From Pelomyxa schiedti (Eukaryota; Evosea; Pelobiontida; Pelomyxidae): a stretch of DNA of 64,000 bases. The position numbers and the translations under genes were made by a program. A model generated the notes under the pieces. It was not told where the DNA came from. It searched no databases and worked only from the letters and a program-made list of their open reading frames with translations. Each line of letters starts with the position of its first letter. The first letter of the stretch is position 1. The stretch is taken from the NCBI GenBank assembly GCA_020536535.1, contig JAHLWZ010000351.1, positions 917 to 64,916 on the forward strand. Reading direction: 5' to 3'. Positions 60,078 through 64,000 of the stretch are shown piece after piece.

Positions 60078-60385
60078 ACAGGTTTTGTGTTTCTCAGGTA
60101 TTTAAGACTGAGGGGAAAGTATTGGTTGTGTTGAGGAGTGGAGAGCGATTGGAGATTGGTGATTGCGGACATGGGAGGTCTCCCGAAGGTCTGTTCTTCT
60201 CAATACCACTGTCAAGTATTCACAGTTGATTTTTCGTTTTTTCGCGGAGTTTGTTTGTGTAGCGCATTCTCAAAAGTTTCTTTTTTTCCTTTCCCATTTT
60301 TGTTGCTTGCTCTTGAGCCTCGTCACGTGGAGCAACACAAACGCACAATTAAAAGAAAACACGCACAAAATAAACACCCAGTGAG
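60078..60385. promoter_or_regulatory. Divergent promoter, EXO1 / ABC transporter
   Basis: A 308-base spacer between opposite-strand ATGs at 60077 and 60386. It has a T-rich core (about 60230-60300) and an A-rich leader before the transporter ATG, as seen before other plus-strand starts in this window. No TATA element recognised. Confidence 0.4.
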
Positions 60386-63300
60386 ATGGACTTGTTGCTG
60401 TCTCCGTCCTCTTCCGCGAGTTTGTCTTTGTCTTCTGCGTCTATCAGCACTTCATTGTCCATGTCGGAAAGTATTAGCTCCTCGGTGTCTGCATCTTCGT
60501 CGTCGTTGTCATCTTCGTCTACGATTAGCGCGTTTGGCGAGTTTTGGTGCGGCACTGATATTTGGGGACCGATTTACGAATCCAACGTCACGACATGTGT
60601 CATCTCAGTGTATGTGGCATAATTGCAACACAACAATACGAATACACATACAAACAAAAAATATCAGGGTTATTATGGCACTTCGAATTGTGTACTTCCC
60701 GTTACTGTGCGGACGTTTCGTCCAGGCTATAAGACGGAAAAACATTGGAGCGCGCAAGAGGTGTGCCTGTCTGCATCACTTCATCTCTAACCGGTTACAG
60801 GTCAATCAAATACCGTATTCAACTGGGGTGTTGTGGCGTCATCTCCTGTGTTTCTGTGATTGAGTTGATTGTATTCAACGCACTGTTTTGGCCAATGCAA
60901 CCGAACTCCTATCTTACCTACAATTGCATTGTGGGAGGCTGCATGTATATGCTTGCAGTTGCAATCATGGTTCTTGAGCGTAGAGCCTTTATGCCTCATA
61001 ATTGGATCTTACGCTCATGGTGGACCCTGGAATTCTTTGTCAGTCCATTTCCTTTATGCTTCCTTTTAACAATAAAAAGGAATACTCTATGGAATTGCCT
61101 TTTGAAGTTGCAGTTGTCTCTAGCTGGTCATTGGCCGACTGTGCTTGGTTGATTACAATTCTTTGTCAATTAGTGCTGTGTTCCCTCCTTCTCTTGCCCC
61201 AAGAGGCCTTGTACAGTCAACCACCAAGTGATGACATTTTTGCAGCCATTCACGCAACAACACCACCCCCACAATCAGAATCTCCAGCTCCTTTGACAAT
61301 TCCACGGGCCAGCTCAAGCAAAAAGCCTGTTAGTGAAAAAACACCACTTCTCCCTGGAGATACTGAAATGGATTCAGTTTCCCGTATTCCAACAGCAACT
61401 TCGAAAGGTTACTCTGATTTAGAAGGTTAATTTTGTCACACTTTTCGGTGGTGCTAAATTTCACAGCCTCCCACCACAAAGACCCCGACTCTGTCAATCC
61501 ATTTGCTTACGTCACTTTTGGTTTTGTGCACAAAATTTTAAATTCAGATGGTGTTAATAAACCCCAGTATGTAATACAATACCCGTTAGGAACCTCTAAT
61601 GTATCACCAAGTGAGCGTCTACAAATAAGCACTCTTACTGATCTTGCGCATTCGGACACTTCTAAGCTCCTCTTAAAACAATTTAGCAAGCTCTGGGAGG
61701 AGGAAATGACCAGGCCGAAACCACACATAGCCCATGTGTTTTTTAAAATGTTCAAAAAGACGTTCATCATTGGTGGCCTGTGCAAGCTTTGCCAAGTTCT
61801 TCTGCAATTTATGATCCCACTGTTTATGTACTGGCTGCTGAATTACATGGAAGAAGAAAATACAAGCGCTCTCCCAGCTGTTGCATGTGCTGCTGCCATG
61901 TTTATATCTGGCGTGTCTGGCCTTCTACTTAGCAACCAGTATCTGTACAAGATGTATAGAATTGGCCAAAATGTGAGAACTTGTGTTACCACTGCCGTGT
62001 ACAGCAAGTGTTTTGAGCTCGGCCAAGCGACTTTATCTCAAGTTCATAGCCTTCTCATTCAACATACAATCATAGAACATTAGGTTTCAATTGGCGTTAT
62101 ATGCAACTACATGTCAACGGATGCAGTTGCTCTTTGTGAAGGTACATTCAAATATTCGACAGAACACGTTTTACTCACTTTGTGTAGTGTTGCCCAATGT
62201 TCATCTCGTTTGGGTTCATCCTTTGGAGATAGCGATTGGCTTTGGTCTATTGCTGTGGATTATAGGATGGGCTTGCATATTTGGAGTTTCCTTCATTCTG
62301 GTATCTGTTCCTGGCAGCTTGGTCATTCTTGGCGTCCTGCAGAGGCACAAGAAAGATATGATTAATCACAAAGATACACGTGGTAGACTACTCAATGAGG
62401 TGTTACATGATATAAAGGTTCCCAAGAAGAAGGGAGTAAGTAAAAACTTACGTAAACAATACTAGACAGTAAAGCTGATGGTGTGGGAAGCTTATTTGCA
62501 TGGAAAGTTAGATGCTGCCAGGAAACGCGAAGTCGACTCACTGTTGAAAAGTCTGTACGCGGTATGTTGCCTGGATTAAGACCCACCCTCTCTCTAATTA
62601 TTCCCAGAGGTCATGTCTCCAGGCCACAGCATGGTGCACAAATCCTTTGGTTGGATTATTCACATTTTTGATTTATGTTGCTGTATGGCTTCACTATTTT
62701 TTTTTACACCCTCCAATATGAATAAGGTGTACCCTGATGATCCTTTGACTCCCGTGTCAGTTTTCGTTACACTTGGTCAGTTCTACTTTACGGAGGAATA
62801 CTTACTTACTTGAAAATAGCGGTGTTTGGAATGGTTGCTCTTCCAATTATAAAGCTTCCTCGAGTGCTATCTGAAGTGGTAAGATATAGTTTAAACGGAA
62901 TCAGGAATGTTACCTCCAGAATCACCTTGATTAGGTGCAATGCGGTCTCGCTCTTGGCCGCTTGACAAGGTTTCTTCTTTCAACTCCGATGCAACCAGAC
63001 AATCGTCTGGAACTTGCTATTGAAGACTCCTCTGCAGCTTCGGTGAGTTCCCCCTCCCTGGATGATAGTAACCAATTTATGGCAGGCTGAGCCCCCTGTT
63101 TCCATTAAAGATGGAGAGTTCCAGTGGGAAGATAACCTTTCCACAGCCCTTTCAAATTTGAACTTCGCAGTGAGACCAGGTAAGCTTCTGGTTTCAAGTA
63201 AGTATTCACCTTTTCTCAGGGCAACTTGTTGCTGTTATTGGACAAACTGGGTGTGGCAAATCTACACTACTTCATGCAATTATGGGTGAAATAAAGAGAC

Positions 63301-64000
63301 TATCTGGAGAAGTAGTTGTGCGTGGTACAGTTGCATATGCGGCGCAGCATGCTTGGTATTTGTCAAATTTTTGTATCTGTAATTAACTTCCACAGGGTTC
63401 AAAATCTTTCTCTTAGGGATAATGTTCTCTTTGGAAGAGAATACAATCCGTACGTCGCCTACTGAATTGATTTCCTTTAACATCTGTTGAAGTGAGTTTT
63501 ATGACCAAGTAGTGAACGCGTGCGATCTCGCACGTGACATTTCCATCATTACTGGAGGAGATTATGCTGAAATTGGTTTTCTTTATGCCTCCCAGGTTAC
63601 TCTGATTTAAGTGTTTCGCAGGAGAACAAGGCTGTAACTTAAGTGGTGGTCAAAAACAGAGGTTGTCTCTTGCCAGGGCAGTTTATCAGGTCTGTTACCT
63701 TTGCCAAAGTAACTGCTTATTCTTGTGGCATACTCCAGATGTCGGATATTTACTTGTTGGATGACACTCTCTCTGCTGTGGATGCTAACGTTGGCGAAAA
63801 CATTTTTACTAACTGCATTTGCGGGTAAAACAATTCCTCTGTGGTGTTGTCTCAGCTTTGATAGTCTTTTGAAGGAGAAAACTAGGATCTTCGTCACACA
63901 GCAATTTCAGTATCTCAATAGAGGTTGACTTGGGATTTGGTTGTTCCCTGTTATAACTTCACTAGTGGACTACATATACGTGATGAAGCAGGGAACAGTA
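60386..64000 (+). CDS. ABCC-type ABC transporter, 3' partial
   Basis: ATG at 60386 opens a Ser-rich N-terminus followed by several hydrophobic segments (about 60670-61180), as in the TMD0 of the MRP subfamily. A linker has KDPDSVNPFAYVTFGFVHKIL and then the first membrane domain (about 61740-62900). The first nucleotide-binding domain at about 63100-63930 has a Walker A (VIGQTGCGKST), AYAAQHAW as Q-loop, the signature LSGGQKQR and a Walker B with LLDDTLSAVD. Order, spacing and the linker identify ABCC (multidrug-resistance-associated), exporters of conjugates and organic anions. Introns are frequent and short. The gene continues beyond the window, so TMD2 and NBD2 are not seen. Confidence 0.9.

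Overview
The window is a piece of a gene-dense eukaryotic nuclear genome. Most genes carry several very short GT-AG introns (about 45-70 bases), intergenic spacers are 50-500 bases, and there are no bacterial operon signals. The gene content points to Amoebozoa: a Dicer-type helicase fused to a cellular RNA-dependent RNA polymerase (known from dictyostelids), a Roco kinase, an integrin-beta-like surface receptor of the Sib type, and many ankyrin, SAM and EGF proteins. A nitroreductase would suit an anaerobic lifestyle, so an archamoeba such as Pelomyxa or Mastigamoeba is my guess. That guess is inference, not shown by the sequence.

Layout. 1-8.4 kb: the 3' part of an FHA-RING protein, a nitroreductase, a three-domain polyketide synthase (KS-AT-ACP) and, on the minus strand, an 11-exon PPP-family phosphatase. 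8.6-13.9 kb: the nonsense-mediated decay factor UPF2 in 24 exons. 14.4-17.7 kb: a diverged ankyrin-type repeat protein and an unknown basic protein. 17.8-34.2 kb: two very large cell-surface receptor genes transcribed divergently from a 275-base spacer. One is an integrin-beta-like protein (PSI, VWA/beta-I, Cys-rich repeats, Gly-rich membrane helix, NPIY tail). The other is a mosaic LamG-LRR-IPT-EGF receptor. 35.0-45.6 kb, minus strand: a LRR-Roc-COR-kinase protein, then an ankyrin/coiled-coil/SAM scaffold with a duplicated module. 45.6-47.2 kb: a secreted BNR sialidase-like enzyme.

47.5-55.5 kb holds the most striking gene. One reading unit, continued through short introns, encodes a possible RIG-I-CTD-like zinc module, a Dicer/RLR-type DExH helicase, a cellular RdRP with a DLDGD motif, and a Cid1/Cid12-type nucleotidyltransferase with its three aspartates. 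These are the three catalytic activities of the RNA-directed RNA polymerase complex (Hrr1, Rdp1, Cid12 in fission yeast; comparable to DRH-3, RdRP, RDE-3 in nematodes), here joined in one polypeptide.

55.7-64 kb: a Pro/Gln-rich single-pass protein, the mismatch-repair and resection nuclease EXO1, and the 5' part of an ABCC-type transporter that runs off the end. UPF2 and the RdRP fusion are both RNA-surveillance functions, but the sequence does not show that they are linked. Exon boundaries were derived by hand from reading-frame continuity and family alignment. They are good for UPF2, the phosphatase, the PKS and most of the RdRP gene, and approximate for the large receptors, the Roco kinase and EXO1.
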